Assembly: GCA_017560705.1 (NCBI GenBank)
Contig: JAFZEK010000158.1
Coordinates: 1-7,628, forward strand
Source: Bacteroidales bacterium
GTDB taxonomy: Bacteria; Bacteroidota; Bacteroidia; Bacteroidales; P3
Length of the DNA stretch: 7,628 nucleotides
Direction of reading: 5' to 3'
The notes under the pieces are model-generated. The model was not told the DNA's origin. It saw nothing but the letters and a program-made list of their open reading frames with translations, and ran no database searches. Made by a program: the position numbers and the translations under genes. This document shows positions 6,691-7,628 of the stretch, piece by piece. How positions within the stretch are numbered: the stretch's first letter is position 1; each line of letters starts with the position of its first letter.

Positions 6691-7293
6691 TTAATAGCCG
6701 AGTTTCTTATTCATCTCTGGACGAAACTTCGAATCAAAGTCAGCTAAGAATGATTCGAAATTGTGCTTTTTGTAGTTGTCATCAACAAAATACCACAACA
6801 CTTTCACAAAATCCTTAGCAGGATAAAAACCTGGCAGCACATTTATAACATTCATCTGTCTATCTAACACCACGGTAGTAGGAAATGTTATCTTCCCTAT
6901 AATTATATGTTTTGTAAATGAATGTATTGTTCTCTTCGTAAGGTCCGGATTCTTATATATATCGTTTTTCCACTTAACATCATCCTTACTTTCTGCATCA
7001 AACTTCGCTGCATGATAGTATTTGTTCAAAATCCTAGCCACTGTATCGTTGGCGAAAGTTTCTTTATCCAACTTCTTACACCAACCACACCAAGAAGTAG
7101 AAAAATCTATAAAACCCAATTTATCATTCTTCTTATAATCCAAGCTACCCATCTCTTCCACCGTAGTCCACTCCACTTGAGCATTCAAAGAAAAAACGCT
7201 CAATTGAAAAACTACCATCAATATGACCACTGCAATGGTTTTACCATACATAAGTCCACTTTTCTTCGTCTTCATATTCTTCACTATCTTCAT
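6691..7293 (-). CDS. Exported thioredoxin-like protein
   Basis: A 200-residue thiol-disulfide protein, probably periplasmic or membrane-anchored. Residues ~19-39 are hydrophobic and end LNAQ, as in a signal peptide. The thioredoxin fold opens at ~41. Redox motif WCGWCK has Cys69 and Cys72, FIDFSTSW forms the strand before it, and the cis-proline is P138 in ITFPTTVVLD. The WCGWCK form is common in the thioredoxin_7 / DsbD-gamma-like group, which reduces or isomerises disulfides outside the cytoplasm. Its partner is unknown. The ATG at 7293 lies 53 bases inside the upstream gene. Met7 (7275) or Met15 (7251) would give a more normal signal-peptide start, and Met15 overlaps the upstream stop by only 11 bases, which suggests translational coupling. 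No Shine-Dalgarno settles the choice. The tail after ~170 (YKKHNFESFLADFDSKF) is a short charged extension. Confidence 0.9.
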   Translation of the reverse strand: MKIVKNMKTKKSGLMYGKTIAVVILMVVFQLSVFSLNAQVEWTTVEEMGSLDYKKNDKLGFIDFSTSWCGWCKKLDKETFANDTVARILNKYYHAAKFDAESKDDVKWKNDIYKNPDLTKRTIHSFTKHIIIGKITFPTTVVLDRQMNVINVLPGFYPAKDFVKVLWYFVDDNYKKHNFESFLADFDSKFRPEMNKKLGY

Positions 7294-7628
7294 TGTCTTC
7301 TGTTGTTTTGTCCAATCCTTCTTTAGTTTTCATCATACGCTCTGCCAAGCTACTACTCCTTTTTGCCCTATCAACATCTTCATCCTTCACTTTCGGAGTT
7401 TCCACTTTCACCATCTCAGAGTTGTTTTCATTCTTTTTACTACCATTAGTCGACAACGTCTCTTCCTTGACATAAGCTATATCATTACCCATAGCTTTCT
7501 GAATTTCTTCAGCGTAGGCCAAATAAGCGGCATCATTCTCTTCAGTATCAGAATAAGAAGACTCTTCTTCTTCAGCTCCAAGCTTTACCACCTGTGCATC
7601 GGTATAATAATGTTCCAATATATCTTTA
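7241..7628 (-). CDS. Unrecognised acidic protein, C-terminal part only (runs off the right edge)
   Basis: The frame is open to the window edge with no stop. Upstream of the first possible TTG (7618) it continues as K-D-I-L-E-H-Y-Y, so that TTG is very unlikely to be the true start and the gene's 5' end is missing. The visible ~128 residues are strongly acidic and low in complexity, with Glu/Ser/Asp runs near the start (AEEEESSYSDTEEND) and end (EDNEDSEEYEDEEKW). A lysine-rich, probably disordered or helical middle lies between (NGSKKNENNS, KVKDEDVDRAKR, SLAERMMKTKEG). No signal peptide, membrane segment or domain is visible. It overlaps the thioredoxin-like gene and is surely its operon partner. 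I do not recognise the family. Confidence 0.7.
   Translation of the reverse strand, partial: KDILEHYYTDAQVVKLGAEEEESSYSDTEENDAAYLAYAEEIQKAMGNDIAYVKEETLSTNGSKKNENNSEMVKVETPKVKDEDVDRAKRSSSLAERMMKTKEGLDKTTEDNEDSEEYEDEEKWTYVW

Noticed and set aside
6922..7326. Plus-strand open frame of 134 codons antisense to the thioredoxin-like gene
   Set aside because: The minus-strand frame carries the WCGWCK motif, cis-proline and signal peptide. This one has no motif and is antisense to it.
7616..7618. TTG as the start of the acidic gene
   Set aside because: The frame stays open upstream to the window edge, so the apparent start is a product of the cut.

Overview
The window is AT-rich chromosomal DNA that looks like the phylum Bacteroidota, most plausibly Bacteroidales. 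The evidence is the protein families, not a search. They are a TPR / PD40 propeller / carboxypeptidase-regulatory / OmpA protein of the PorE type, a secreted lamin-tail protein with a FlgD-like C-terminal domain, a Bacteroidota-style LonA, and weak Shine-Dalgarno signals throughout. No phage, transposase, CRISPR, tRNA or rRNA gene was seen.

Layout. Positions 1-296 carry no gene but are dense in palindromes. They hold two opposed copies of a roughly 25-bp repeat, several hairpins and a likely terminator for the gene that follows. Positions 297-2240 (minus) encode the PorE-like envelope protein. Positions 2257-4674 (minus) encode the Lon protease, which lies 16 bp upstream of the envelope gene and is almost certainly co-transcribed with it. 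Positions 4675-5062 are a divergent intergenic region with a candidate lon promoter and an A/T hairpin. Positions 5063-6607 (plus) encode the lamin-tail protein, the only plus-strand gene. Positions 6608-6690 are a short convergent spacer holding a second inverted pair of the same repeat. Positions 6691-7293 (minus) encode an exported thioredoxin-like protein. It overlaps the end of an acidic, unrecognised gene that runs off the right edge.

How the parts relate. Four of the five genes carry out or probably support envelope and export functions. Lon is a cytoplasmic quality-control protease, and its pairing with an OmpA-type periplasmic protein is the most notable operon arrangement. The plus strand is C-rich and G-poor in genes of both orientations, so the minus strand is probably the leading strand and the lamin-tail gene is read head-on to replication.

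The most unusual signal is not a gene. It is a short repeat (core TTCTAAAAATT next to a GTATAG box) found as inverted pairs directly beside the stop codons of three different genes. This suggests a dispersed palindromic intergenic element that may act in 3'-end formation. No complete undescribed defence or mobile system is visible.
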